This document shows, piece after piece, positions 53,261-64,000 of a stretch of 64,000 nucleotides of DNA. The notes beneath the pieces were generated by a model that worked only from the letters and a program-made list of their open reading frames with translations, was not told the DNA's origin and ran no database searches. The translations under genes and the position numbers were made by a program. Position 1 is the first letter of the stretch; the number at the start of each line of letters is the position of its first letter. Source of the DNA: Euglena gracilis. Its lineage: Eukaryota; Euglenida; Euglenophyceae; Euglenales. The DNA lies in assembly GCA_039621445.1 (NCBI GenBank), contig CP154956.1, forward strand, positions 8,803,443-8,867,442. The letters are read 5' to 3'.

Positions 53261-53886
53261 GGTTCCGCCCCTGAGCATCGTCCAAAGGCAAATGATTTGT
53301 CATATGCAAGCAAAGCCAGAAGTGGTGGAACCTAATCCCCTGTTTCACTCCCAACCCCATCTCCAATGCAGGCAGGGGCCAATGCATTACCCGCATTGCC
53401 CCCCCCCTCCTTCCATGCAAAGCTGGCCTCCCTTTGGCCTTTTGCTCGTGGCCACCGAAATTCTCAACATGCAAACTTGGACTCCCTAATGTTGGCCCCG
53501 GCTTTTCTTTCAATCATGGCCCGGGCCAAGCGTCCGGGGGGGGAGGTATGCATGGACCGTCAAGTAGCAAATGAGCAAGTTGAGGCGAGAGGGGGTGTGG
53601 AGCTTCGTATGTCGGGAGAAGGACGGGCCAAGCCAGGGGGAGGGAGGGCAGGGACCCAGGGGAGGCAATCCTTCTTTGTATTCGATTCACATATTTTTTT
53701 ACATTCATTTGATTCTTTTTTATTTTGATTTTATTTTCACATATTTGATAAATTGTTTTTTCCAGCTATCGCTTACTCAAATGTTGAAGGAACCCATCTT
53801 GTGCCGCATTTGGTGGAGTTGTTGCCTCGTTTCCAGAGAGTTCTATTTCGTTCGGTCGGTTCGGTTTGGTCGGCACCAGGACATTA

Positions 53887-54029
<143 letters not shown>

Positions 54030-54257
54030 GGTGCCATTTATTCCTGAAAACCTGTCACGTCTGCTGTGAATTTTCGGGCGGAGATTTTTTAAAGGTTCCC
54101 AACCTGGGGGTTGTTGATAGGCCTGGCTCCAGCCCCCCCCCCACCCCACTGTGGAGGGAGTGGCACGTTTGGGGTATTACCCACATTTTTTTTTCTGTGC
54201 CAAGCCCCCACCTCCACCCCCTGAGGAGGGCTGCCCACAAAGCTCTATTGCCCTCAG

Positions 54258-54392
54258 TGCTGGGATGACCTCGGCAACGTCCAGAACAACGTCCAGAACA
54301 TCGGCCATGCCAGAGACCAGGGCTGAATGGGAATACCAGCCTACCTCCCCCCTCCCCACCGGGGAGTTGTCATGCGGCTGCCGACTTGTCAG
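54258..54392 (+). CDS. Exon: Thr/Ser-rich
   Basis: Acceptor TTGCCCTCAG ends at 54257 and donor GTGGCA starts at 54393. The one-base phase reads MTSATSRTTSRTSAMPETRA and then EWEYQPTSPLPTGELSCGCR. It ends in phase 2, matching the exon at 55323. Confidence 0.6.
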
Positions 54393-54484
54393 GTGGCAAC
54401 CCCCCAGGGTGCAAATCGTTGGGTCCAAGCACCAATGAAATGACTGGGTTTGATTTGGCGTGAGCTGAGGATAAGACTGTCTGG

Positions 54485-54550
54485 TTTGTCACCTTTCACA
54501 ACATGCAAATGCCCATGCAGGCCATGCCCCATGAACGTCCCCCGTCTGGA
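54485..54550 (+). CDS. Possible exon paralogous to 46600-46675, without adjacent element
   Basis: MPMQAMPHERPPSGQ is conserved with the other copy. The poly-T element present after the copy at 46673 is absent here. Confidence 0.4.
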
Positions 54551-54879
54551 CAGTCTCGATTGTCATATTAGTTTTCATTGGGCTGGGGTGGGGGGTGGCA
54601 AAGTCAAAAGTGTCTGCTGAGAAAAAAAAACAGGATGGCCGGCTGTCATTTTCTGGACCAACACAGCAAATTTCCCCCCCGCGCACCGGGGTGGGTGTGG
54701 AGCATTTTTGTTCTCGTACTCAGCCAACCTATGTCCATTCACCCCGCCCCTGAAGCAATACACCCACTCTCCCTTTTATTTGTCCGTTTTCTGCGCTCTT
54801 TTAAGCCAATGCCCTCCTGTCTCTGGTCCCCCCCAGAAGTTGGCCACTTGCCAGTTGGCTTCCCCAAATGATGGTTTTT

Positions 54880-55232
54880 TTGGGGGGGGTTATTATTTGG
54901 GGGGGTTTATTATTTGGGCAAAAATTTCGAAGTCAAAATTAGACCCGAAAACCCCTCCACAGGCTCCAATGGTCACTTTTTTGGGCATTTTTGGGGCTTT
55001 TTTGAAACCTGGGTGCTTTTTTGGGTATATTTTCTGCACCAATTTGATCCATTTTTGTGACTTTTTGCAACATTTCTGCTAATTTTTGGCTCTTTTTTTC
55101 TTTGCCCTCACACCTGCCAGAGGGGGGGTTTATTATTTGGGCGGCCGAAGTCGGTCCTCAGGGGGGGGTTTATTATTTGGGGGGGGTTTATTATTTGGGG
55201 GGGGGGTTATTATTTGGGGGGGGTTACAAAGT
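54880..55232 (+). repeat. C-run/AATAATAAA repeat with core, inverted copy 2
   Basis: GGGGGTTTATTATTTGGG units flank a core that is the near-perfect reverse complement of 52590-52830 (for example GAAAACCCCTCCACAGGCTC and GCAACATTTCTGCTAATTTT). Confidence 0.92.
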
Positions 55233-55322
55233 TGTGATGAAATTAATGGCACCTTATTTATCACTGAGTGTTGTTTTTTTTTTTGCAAAATTCAATGCAC
55301 GGGGTCCATTCCTCCCATACAG

Positions 55323-55371
55323 CGGTGCAAGAGATTGTGGTCTTCTGAACTTCGCCACCATTTTGTTCCAG
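55323..55371 (+). CDS. Exon, short
   Basis: Acceptor CTCCCATACAG and donor GTGGAT bound GARDCGLLNFATILFQ in the phase set by 54258. Confidence 0.55.
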
Positions 55372-55643
55372 GTGGATGGCCATCTGCAGCCGCTAACCCT
55401 GCCCTGGCCCTGCTTTGTCGGATGCCATTGATGTTTCCATTGAGTCAAAGTCTCGTCTATCGTTTTTTTTTTTGCTCTCCACCGGCGACTCAAAATGTTT
55501 CTGAACGTCTTTTGGCCAAAGAAGGGCCGTGGCATTACATTTTCTGGTCATTCCTGCTGTGGAATTCAAATACATTCAACCCCCTCGTTATTCCAATTTT
55601 TTTTTGAAATTCAATTTTTTTGAACTTCCGATTTCATTTTCAG

Positions 55644-55875
55644 CATGCATTATTGCCTCACATGACTCCAGGATTCATGTTTGGCAGCAGTTCTGTTAGG
55701 TGTGTTATTCCCGGTCTGAGTGGAATTCCGCGGCTCGGATTCCAACACCAACGCAACACACTCCGGCCAGCCCCAACCGCCGACCAGCTCGCTGCCGCCG
55801 CCGGCCCCACGCCGCAAGTGAGGCCGCTCACGCCGCAGCTCATCACCGCGGCCGCCGCCGTAGGTTCTCCGGCAG
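55644..55875 (+). CDS. Exon: Ala/Pro/Gln-rich
   Basis: Acceptor CATTTTCAG ends at 55643 and donor G|GTGGAG follows 55875. The 77-codon frame contains HALLPHMTPGFMFGSSSVRC and then PTADQLAAAAGPTPQVRPLT and LITAAAAVGSPAG. Phase 0 in matches 55323. Disordered or transcription-regulator-like composition; no domain recognised. Confidence 0.65.
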
Positions 55876-56219
55876 GTGGAGGGCCAGCCAGGCGCCTCCC
55901 GACTGGGCCCGTCCACCCCCCGGAATGCAGGGGGGTACGGGAATCCCCGAAACCCTGTCGGTGGTGGACCATCAGGACGGGGTTGGGGGTAGACCCGCCC
56001 CCCAACCCCATCCTGGTGAACGGGGGGGCGGGTCGACACCCCCACCAGGCCTTCCACCGGAGCCGGAATGCAACCCTCTGAGGCTTTGTGTTGTCTTTGC
56101 GCTTGACCGCCGGGACCTCACCGTCCCAAGTCAACTGCTTAGGTTGGGAGGCAGAAATTAAAGATTGGGGTGAAACGGAGATATCTATCTCTGGCGGGTT
56201 GAACAGAAACCCTGGAGAT

Positions 56220-56762
<543 letters not shown>

Positions 56763-57222
56763 TGCATACATCTTTCTGAATACCTTGCATCCAACTTTCC
56801 AATACACAGTCAGGGTGGTGTGTGGGAACCTGACCACCAAGTCTTTACAGAAAAGGCTATGCCTTAAAAGACCCATTAGGTGCCCGAGACCAAGTAACCA
56901 ATTAGGGGTCCAAAAAGCTGCCAGAGCCGAGGAATCCTAGTCCTAGTGTTTCTAAATCCCCTGCCCAAGTTTAAATTTCAATTTCAAATCCTGGTTTCAC
57001 ATGTCTGGGCAGGATTCCCTCGGTTTCATGTTTGGTGGGGATTATATCTGGGTTGGAATGCCAACTTCCACAACTGAAGCAGATACGTTTCCCATCACAA
57101 CTTTGCATTCATTTCCCCCAAATTCCATTTTTCTGGATGGTCGCCATGTTTAGTACCAAATTCATCCCCCAAAAGCTGTCCTGTACGGGAACCTTGTTGT
57201 TTTTTTTGCGTCTCGCACCACC

Positions 57223-57300
57223 AGCACCGGGCCTGTCGGCACTCCCCAAGGGTGCACGGGGTGTTTGTTTCCTGTCGGCACTGCGAGACGCTGGCCAGGG
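57223..57300 (+). CDS. Exon, frame uncertain
   Basis: Acceptor CGCACCACCAG ends near 57222 and donor G|GTGCTG follows. The phase-consistent frame gives LSALPKGARGVCFLSALRDA; the alternative CRHCETLARVLGVPGVDGTG extends further and has a CxxC motif. Either could be right. Confidence 0.4.
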
Positions 57301-57882
57301 TGCTGGGGGTGCCTGGGGTTGATGGCACAGGGAGACCAGCCGGGCCCCTCCCCAGAGCCCAGCAGCCCGGCCTCCACCACCCCTTCCTCTTCCAGCCCGG
57401 GCCAGAGGGTTTTTTGGGGAGGGCCTTTCGGCAGTCTGTCTCAGGGACATACAACTCCCCCTACCCCCTAGGGGAGGAGGTGACTGAATGGTTGTTCAGA
57501 GTGGGGGAAGCGGGGGGGGGGTGGGGGGCAGCAAAAAAAAACCATGGCAGTGACCCACCAAAGGTGCCAGAATTTTTTTCGTCCATGTTCTCACATTTGT
57601 GGTCATTTGCCCCTGGATCCCAGAGTTGCCAACCTTTCAGCGGGGGAGGGGGGGGGGCTGATTGGCTAGTTTCGTTAAAGGAAGTGGCCCCTTCCCTCCC
57701 CGCGTCGGTAGCATTCGGTGGGCGGTGGTGCGGTGCGGTGCGATGCCCCTCACTGCATTCGGTGAGCAGCACTCTGTTCACTGAATACTCAGGGAACAGA
57801 GTTGAACGTTGGGGACCCAACTTTTGATCTCGGCTCGCCCGCTTAAACCTGGGACACCTCCAAAGTGGAAGAAGGACACAGA

Positions 57883-57989
57883 TATTGCAAAAAAAATTGC
57901 CCAAGTGGGGGCCAAAGTCCCCTGCGCCCAACGGCACAGACGAGCCCTCCACCCCGGGCCCTGCTGATACGGCTGATCCAGCTATCGGT
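57883..57989 (+). CDS. Exon: Pro/Thr-rich
   Basis: The frame GPKSPAPNGTDEPSTPGPAD and then TADPAI begins after acceptor GCCCAAG and runs to G|GTCAGC, or reads on. It is disordered-like. Confidence 0.45.
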
Positions 57990-58407
57990 CAGCAGACAGC
58001 GGGAGAGCGGGGTTCGCGACAGCGGGCAAGCCATCAGGCTGCGGCTTGCAGCCACTCTCATTTCCGATCCTCCATCGCATGTCATTTGGAATTAGGTCGT
58101 CTCTGGTCTGAATTTTCTGAAGTCCATAATTCGAATTGCAATGGGCATTATGAAACCCAGAGATCAATAAGTTTTATGCTCCTCAATTCTGGTAAATAGA
58201 TTCACTCCCACCCCGGGTTTCAGAGCTTCAGGATTTGGATTTGGTGTGGGTGACATTAAGTCCCTGAAATCATTTTCTGGCGGCAACACCCCAGATCGGG
58301 GGAGGGCGGAGTTATTCAGGCAGCAGATCTCCAGGCAACAAGTTCTATGTGATCAGAAATTACAATTTGAATTTGGTAATAATAATACTTGCATCCAGTC
58401 TATTCCT

Positions 58408-58808
58408 TCAGGGTTTGCAGTACCTCAGTACCCGGGGGGCTGGACTGCAGCTAGTCCAAATTTGGCCATCGGAAATCCTCGCAGATCCCCCATGGGGTCT
58501 GCTGGCAGGGCTTGTGGAAAAGGTTTTCAAGTGACCGGCATGAAGCCTTTTTTTTTTGGATCCCGAAGACTCGCCAAAAAATACCCACTTTGGCATTTTG
58601 GGGGATTTTTTTTTAGCAAAATCAGCCCCCAAAAAACATTTGAATCCTCATTCCCACCTTGGCGCACAGCGCTGGAGGAAATTTCTTTTCCAGTTGGGAG
58701 GACCCCCGACCCCCAGGGGGAGGGGGGCCTAGCTAACCCATTTTTTTTCCATTGTGTAGCAAAACGGCTAGCCAGTGGACCCCTCCCCGGGTCCTTGAGC
58801 AATAGCCT
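58408..58808. mobile_element. TIR element F1 (GCTTAAGG/ctagcta family), diverged copy
   Basis: The order TTGCAGTAC...GGGCTGGACTGCAGCTAGTCC, GTGACCGGCATGAAGCC, GGCGCACAGCGCTGG, GGACCCCCGACCCC, GGCTAGCCAGTGGACC and GTCCTTGAGCAAT matches 61925-62335. Confidence 0.7.
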
Positions 58809-58979
58809 GACCACATCACATGTGCACACATCTTCAGAGAAACACTGGATTTCTGCAACAACAAGTGCGGTGTCCACGAGAAATCTGTGCGGCCTTTGTA
58901 CTCATAAAAAAAGGCAACCTCACTTCCCCGGGCAATTTATTGGTTGAAAAGAAGAATTTTTTTGGGTCCCAAGACACAG

Positions 58980-59120
58980 TCTGTGAGCAATGGCCGCACG
59001 CCGGGCCGGGTGGTGCGGGTGCTGGAGGACCACGGCTTCATCCGCCCGGAGGACGGGACGGCGGACATCATTTTCAACTTTGACCCGCCAGGCCGCCCCT
59101 CCTGCCTGGGAGGGGACGCA
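58980..59120 (+). CDS. Exon: N-terminal part of a cold-shock-like domain
   Basis: Acceptor AAGACACAG ends at 58979 and donor GTGCCA starts at 59121. The frame reads SVSNGRTPGRVVRVLEDHGF and then IRPEDGTADIIFNFDPPGRP. GRVV...HGFI...DIIFNF corresponds to the G-x-V...GFI...D-(I/V)-F-x-H strands of cold-shock (OB-fold) domains, closest in style to the CSDE1/UNR type. The usual FVH histidine is Asn-Phe here. It would bind single-stranded RNA or DNA; the function is inferred from the fold. Confidence 0.65.
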
Positions 59121-59482
59121 GTGCCATTCTCTGATTTTGTTTTGGGGGGCAAACGTTTCTTCCACAAGCACACCACACACTTGAACCCATCTCAAGGATC
59201 CCAATCATACCTCTGTTTCATCATCATGTTTTGCAATTTTTTATTCCGTTTGTTAATTTCTAATTTATGTTCCTATTCTTTTGCCGTAATTTGTATTGTG
59301 GTCATATTTGTATTATTATTGGTATTGTTGAACAGATAATTGTGTTTTATTTTTGCTGGAAATTTTTCCATTTTTGTTTCATGTCGTCGTCATGCGCAAC
59401 AACATTCAGTCAAGAAGAATGTGTGCTCAAATAAAGGTCCTTTCAACCCGGCGTTGCTCTGCGGAACCCCTCACTGGAGCAG

Positions 59483-59558
59483 GAGGAGGTCTGCCTCCGT
59501 GTGGTGCACGCCGGGGGACTGCCGCTATGTCGGGGGGATGAGGTGGAGGTGGAGCTGA
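59483..59558 (+). CDS. Exon: C-terminal part of the cold-shock-like domain
   Basis: Acceptor CACTGGAGCAG ends at 59482. The phase-0 frame reads EEVCLRVVHAGGLPLCRGDE and then VEVELS, ending at donor A|GTCCTG. GDEVEVEL corresponds to the GDxVEFEL strand that follows the loop in cold-shock domains. Phase fits the exon at 58980. Confidence 0.55.
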
Positions 59559-60187
59559 GTCCTGGCTGCTTCCTTTGTCGTCTGTGGAATTATGCATTTC
59601 TACTGAACCTGTGTTTCCTGAAACATCCGGAACTGCTTTGGCATGTCGCATTAGCAGCATATAATTGTGGATGTGTGTGCAGCCTATCTATGCATTCATG
59701 TATGCCCACCAGGGTGTCGGTGAAGAACGTTGACCCCATCCCTTTAGGGGGAGGTCCAGCCAGCAGCCTTTTTCCAGTTACAGACCCCACCCCACTGATG
59801 TGTTTTGTTTTTTTTCAGCCGCCCGAAGGGAGGCCGGACAGATACGGTTTTTTTTTTGCTTTCGGAGGTGAAACATGTGCCAAAAATGGGCAAAATGGGT
59901 CGGAAATGTCCAGGGCAAATTTGCAGGCAAAGTCGATTTTTTTGCAGAATTGGCAGTTTTGGGGGGCATTTTTTGCAGTTTCTGCATGCATTGTTGAATA
60001 TGTAAATTTTGCACATATGAACACTCCAATATGCTCTGAATCCATTGCTTTCTTTCTTGTTTAAAGGGCTTCCTGAAAGCTTGAGCCTCCTGCCTCTTCC
60101 TCTGGAACCCAGGGCTGCAACTGGGCACCTTGCGGAGTTCGTTCGTTTTGTTTATCCCATTTTCTTAAAATGCCTTCGACTCACACG

Positions 60188-60201
60188 CGCGCGCGCACAC
60201 A

Positions 60202-60232
<31 letters not shown>

Positions 60233-60246
60233 ACACGCACACACAC
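60188..60246. repeat. (CGCA)n microsatellite
   Basis: CGCG, CA and CGCACGCA units. Confidence 0.93.
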
Positions 60247-60509
60247 TCCCTCTCTCACCCGCTCCCCTTGGTGGGTTTGAACCCTCTTGTGCAAACAGGC
60301 CCTCGGCCGACATTTTCCTCATATTTCCATATAATTCTTGTCGAATTTCGCATGTTTTTGTTTAATTTTTGTATTTTCGTGTTTTTTTTTTTTGATTTTT
60401 CTCGTGTTTTTTTTGCATATTTTTGTGCATTTCCCCCCCAAAAATGAGCATTTTTTGTGCATTTTTCCCCGTGTTTTCGCACATTTTCCGCATTTTTTTC
60501 CGAGGCCAG

Positions 60510-60713
60510 GCTGGCACCCCCAACCCCCCCCCCTACTCTCTCCTCCTCCGGCGGAGATGGCTTGTCGTCCAGGGAAGCCGGCTGCCCACGCCAGCGGGGA
60601 GGCAGACCGCGCGCCGAACGGGTGAGTGCCACTCGGCTGAAGCGCCGCACGGTAGCGGAGTTAGATGCGTTCTTGGACGACCTGGACCTCTGCGATAACC
60701 AGGGCACCCCAAG
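60510..60713 (+). CDS. Exon: basic/Pro-rich then acidic helix
   Basis: Acceptor CCGAGGCCAG ends at 60509 and donor AG|GTAGCT follows 60713. The 67-codon frame runs LAPPTPPPTLSSSGGDGLSS, a basic stretch RPRAERVSATRLKRR, then TVAELDAFLDDLDLCDNQGT. The acidic LDDLDL part resembles DLLLDDLGV at 44610. A second frame uses a strong GTGAGT donor at 60621. Confidence 0.6.
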
Positions 60714-60917
60714 GTAGCTTTTTTCCCAACACCGAAAAACTTTTTAATTGGAAGCCTCAGAAACAATTCTTGAATGTTGGTGGGACGTTTTGGTGTGATG
60801 TGTTCAGAGCAAGACCAGAGAACACATAAAAAGAAAAGCACATGGCTTCACACGTACACACATAAGACAACAGACATATAAGTTCAAGTTCTGTTCTCAA
60901 GTTAGGTGTGCATTTGT

Positions 60918-61262
60918 GCGGCTTGTGTGTGTGTGTGTGTGTGTGCTTGTGTACGTGTGTGCGTATATGTACGAGAGCGATGTGTGTGTGGAGGGGTCTG
61001 TGCAGGTGTAGGTGTGCATGTGCGTGTATGTGTGCGTCGTGTTTTATGTGTGTGTGTGCGTGTGTGTGTGTGTGCATGTGTGTGTGCGAGTGTGCGCGTG
61101 GGTATGTGTGTTTGTGTGTATGTGCACACGAGTATTTGTGGTTGTGTCTTTATGTGTATGTCTGTCTGTGTGTTTCAGTGCATGTGTCTGTGTAAGTGTG
61201 TGTAAGTGTGTTTGTGTGTGTGCGTTTGTGGATGTGTGGGTGTGTTCGTGCGTGTGTATGGT
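60918..61262. repeat. Imperfect (GT)n microsatellite
   Basis: GTGTGC, GTAT and TGTCT variants over about 340 bp. Confidence 0.95.
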
Positions 61263-61299
61263 TGCGATGTAGTGCACCCATTCCACTTCCAAGAGTTGA

Positions 61300-61440
61300 T
61301 GGGGCCGTGACACCGGCCCCACGGTGCTGTCGTTGACTTCCGCCCGGCCGTTCTGGGTCATGGTCGCCATGGCCCCCGACATACGGCAGGCTGGCGCGGA
61401 GCTGCTGAGCACAGGGCTTCGCTGCTGTGCAATATGCGGT
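61300..61440 (+). CDS. Possible exon, strand uncertain
   Basis: On plus, VMVAMAPDIRQAGAELLSTG then LRCCAICG is open. On minus, MTQNGRAEVNDSTVGPVSRP is also open. Neighbouring exons favour plus. Confidence 0.35.
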
Positions 61441-61599
61441 TTTTTCACAAAAATCTGGCATGTTAGAATCACATAAAATCACGCCAAAATCACGTGTAAG
61501 ATTTTGGGTCCCTGGATTGTTGTTGTTGGGAGAAACCCTACAATATGGTAGTGAACCCTGGGTTGCGCTTTCATCACACCCACACAGTGATGAAAGCGC

Positions 61600-61840
61600 T
61601 TTTTTTCAAGTTTGGTGACCGAGCGAGCCCCCCCCCCCAAGGGGGGGGGTGGGGGTCGGGCTGAGTTGCACCCGGCAGCTCTTTTTTTTGGCGTGAAGTG
61701 CCGAAAGAATTTTTGGACTTCAAAATTGACCCACTAAAGGTGGCTCACCCCAAGCACCCCCCCCCTCTACCCCAGAAGGGAGTAGGTGGGTGGGTGGTGG
61801 GTCCAGACCCTCCGGGGCCGTAAGAAAAAACCTCTGCACC
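61600..61840. mobile_element. Short element E, introner-like
   Basis: GCGCTTTTTTTCAAG with TTTGGTGACCGAGC at the left and GCCGTAAGAAAAAACCTCTG at the right, with TTGGCGTGAAGTGCCGAAAG inside, match elements B-D. A duplicated TGATGAAAGCGC flank lies just before it. Confidence 0.55.
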
Positions 61841-61854
61841 CACTGCACGCCAGT

Positions 61855-62450
61855 GCCATACCCGTGCTACACCCATCTCACACCAGTGCTACACCAGTGC
61901 TACACCCGTATCACACCCGTTTGCTTAAGGGATTGCAGTACCCCCCCCCCGGGGTGCTGGACTGCAGCTTGTCCAAATTTGGTTAGTGGGATTTCTAGCA
62001 GACCCCCCCGGGGGGGGGGGGGGCCTGCTAGCAGGGCTAGCTAGTAGAAAAAAAATTTCCAGTGACCGGCGCAAAGCGCCGAAATTTTTTTTTGGGACCC
62101 CCAAAAATGGCCAAAAATGCCCGTTTTTGGCCATTTTTGGGAATTTTTAGAACAAAAACAGCCAAAAACCTATGAAAGCCCTCATTTTTCCTCTGGCGCG
62201 CAGCGCCGGCGAAAAATTTTTTTCCAGTTTGGGGGACCCCCGGGGTCTAGCTAGTCCATTTTTTCCAGTGTCTAGCCGATTGGCTAGCCAGTACCCCCCC
62301 CCCCCCCTGGAGGTCCTTAAGCAAATGCCTGACACCCGTATCACACCCGTGCCACACCCGTGCCACACCTGTGTCACCCCAGTGACACTTCCGCGTTCAA
62401 GCGATATCACGCCCGTGTCATGCCTGTGTGACGCTGGCTCTGCCGCTGTG
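61855..62450. repeat. CACACCCGT tandem repeat, split by a TIR element
   Basis: About ten-base units (CACACCCGTA, CACACCCGTG, CACCAGTGCT) lie at 61855-61921 and again at 62330-62420. Element F2 sits between. Confidence 0.85.
61922..62335. mobile_element. TIR element F2, inserted in CACACCCGT repeat
   Basis: The left TTGCTTAAGGGATTGCAGTA and the right CTTAAGCAAATG are inverted. GCTAGCTAG, CGGCGCAAAGCGCCGAAATT and GGCGCGCAGCGCC are internal. F1 at 58408 is a diverged copy. Confidence 0.75.
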
Positions 62451-62479
62451 ACTTGTGCGGCGCCTGCGACAGCGGCCAG

Positions 62480-62565
62480 CTGCGGGGGGCACTGCCAGAG
62501 CTGATGGATGTAGGGGCTCCGCTGATCGCCGAGGTGGAGGACCCTCAGTACCTGGCAGGGGCCCG
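62480..62565 (+). CDS. Exon, unidentified
   Basis: Acceptor AGCGGCCAG ends at 62479 and donor CG|GTGGAG follows 62565. The frame reads LRGALPELMDVGAPLIAEVE and then DPQYLAGA. The frame is open further upstream (CDLCGACDSGQ), so an earlier start is possible. Confidence 0.5.
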
Positions 62566-64000
62566 GTGGAGTGTGTGTTCAATGTTGCATCCAACCGATC
62601 ACGTACTCACTCGCCGGCCCTCCCCTGGAGGTGGGGGTTTGACCAATTTTTCTCTTTGGGCGCGAAGCGCCGAAAGTTTTTCTTCTTTGACCCCAAAAAG
62701 TGGGTCCCCGGACCTCCTTTTCGGGGGGGATTTTTAGGTCATAAATTTCAAAAAAATAAGGTTTTTGAAGGCGTTTTTTAAAGTTGTTTCAAAATTTTAA
62801 GGCATCTTTTTTTAAGTGCAGTCCAAGATCCATCCTGGAATTGAATGGGGGTCCAAATTTAAAAAGTCGAAAACCCTTTTTTTTTTCAGGTAGACAATGT
62901 TCAACAAATGCCAGGAATCATTTCCTTTCCAGATTTAGCTTTTTTTTGGCTTGCCAAGATTTGACTTTTTTTGTCTTGCCGAGATTTTGAGACTCCATTT
63001 TTGCTCAAATTCGAAAATTTTGCCAGAAGGATTTTTTAAAGGTTTTTAAGGTTTTTCAAGGGTTTTCAAGGCATTTTGGCCAAAAATTTAAGGCGTTTTT
63101 TAAAAAGTTTTCTCAGTCGCCTTAAAAAAAAAATCCCTTGGGCAGGGATGACCCCCTGGGTGGGTGGACCCCCCCCCAGTCTTAAAAAGAACCCACAAGT
63201 CCAACGACCTGGGAGGGATGAGGAAAAAAATGCAGGGATAAGTGAGCTGGGCAGCCCAGTTGGCTGGCCATCCTGCGGCTGGCTGGCCCCTATGTCCAAC
63301 CCCCCCCCATGAGAGGACACTTTTTCAGAGGTCTCTTCATGGTTTGGCTATCAATAGCAGGGGTTTTCTTAAGCCGGAGGGGACCCCATCCCCCCGGGGG
63401 GGGTCCAGCCAGCCAGCAGCTCAAATCCAGCCAGCAGCCAAATCTGGGCTGGGAGCCCCCCGGGGGGGGGGGTCGAGTGAAATAAAGTTGGGTCTGGCCT
63501 TTGGCGTATTGGGAGGGTACATTTAATGGCCAATTACTGGTGGGTCCACCCCGGGTGGGGGTCCCACTTCTACGCCCCCCCCCCTGCAAATTTGGTCTGG
63601 CCATTTTCAAATTTCGAATGGGTTTGCATTTGGGGTTACTTGGAAAGAATTGGGTTTGGGTTAGGATTTCTGTGTGCAAAAAAAAAAACTTGCCGTTGTA
63701 GGGCCAACATAAGGCCTAAAGTTAGGACTTACATTTGACCTAAATTTTTGACCCAAAAATATTCTTCTGCCTAAACTTTATTATCGCCTTCCACCCCCCC
63801 CCTTGGGGGTGTGCCGCGGAGGACAAGTTTGGGGTGGGTCCCTGATTGCCTCAGTCAAAAATACAGTACCAGGCCCAAAAATAAAACGCAGTTGGCCCCG
63901 AACAGCTTCCTCCACCACAGCCCCCCAGCCTTGATCTGGCTCCATCCATCAAAATGTCGAGAAGGCAAAAATGTTTTAGAAATTTTTGTTTTTCATCGAC
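62566..64000. other. No recognised genes; dispersed repeat copies
   Basis: Includes GGGCGCGAAGCGCCGAAAGT (62657), TTTTTAAGG-rich sequence (62760-63110), a CCAGCCAGCAGC...TGAAATAAAGTTGGG copy (63370-63500) and TTAGG/GGCCTAAA motifs near 63700. Confidence 0.5.

Overview
This window looks like nuclear DNA of a unicellular eukaryote, probably a protist or alga with a large, repeat-rich genome. I cannot name the lineage. There are no operons, Shine-Dalgarno sites or long open reading frames. Coding sequence occurs as short GC-rich exons (about 20-230 bp) bounded by GT...AG, separated by introns of several hundred bases to 4 kb. The introns are full of microsatellites, long G or C homopolymers and inverted repeats. 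TTAGGG-type motifs occur inside several repeats. Exons were found by eye from splice signals, reading-frame continuity and phase agreement between successive exons. They are models, not transcripts.

Left part (about 0.3-19.8 kb, perhaps to 33.6 kb): a plus-strand gene whose exons join in phase to encode about ten MORN repeats (exons at 2546, 3182, 6169, 8830, 10882, 13240 and 16275), followed by Pro/Ser/Ala-rich exons. The same phase bookkeeping continues, with decreasing certainty, through exons up to 33584. Its introns hold several candidate mobile elements: a fold-back repeat (7.8-8.2 kb), a terminal-inverted-repeat (TIR) element (12.1-12.4 kb), a TA-flanked element carrying a Cys-rich exon (14.8-15.5 kb), a hAT-like element (25.8-27.5 kb) and a TIR element with an 8-bp target duplication (30.8-31.3 kb).

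Middle part (29.5-43.1 kb): mostly repetitive. One dispersed family appears in both orientations, with a palindromic GAGGAGGAT satellite and a telomere-like fold-back repeat inside one block. A 2.1-kb element with roughly 0.4-0.5-kb inverted arms and exon-like sequence in its interior lies at 40.4-42.5 kb.

Right part (43.6-62.6 kb): a second set of plus-strand exons, including a tandem cluster of Pro-rich exons (44.9-46.5 kb), several Ala/Pro/Thr-rich exons, and a cold-shock-like domain split over two exons (58980 and 59483). Short elements with poly-T/poly-A inverted ends abut several of these exons and may behave as introner-like elements. Whether left and right parts are one gene or several cannot be decided from sequence alone. 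One short minus-strand terminal exon may lie at 43-146.
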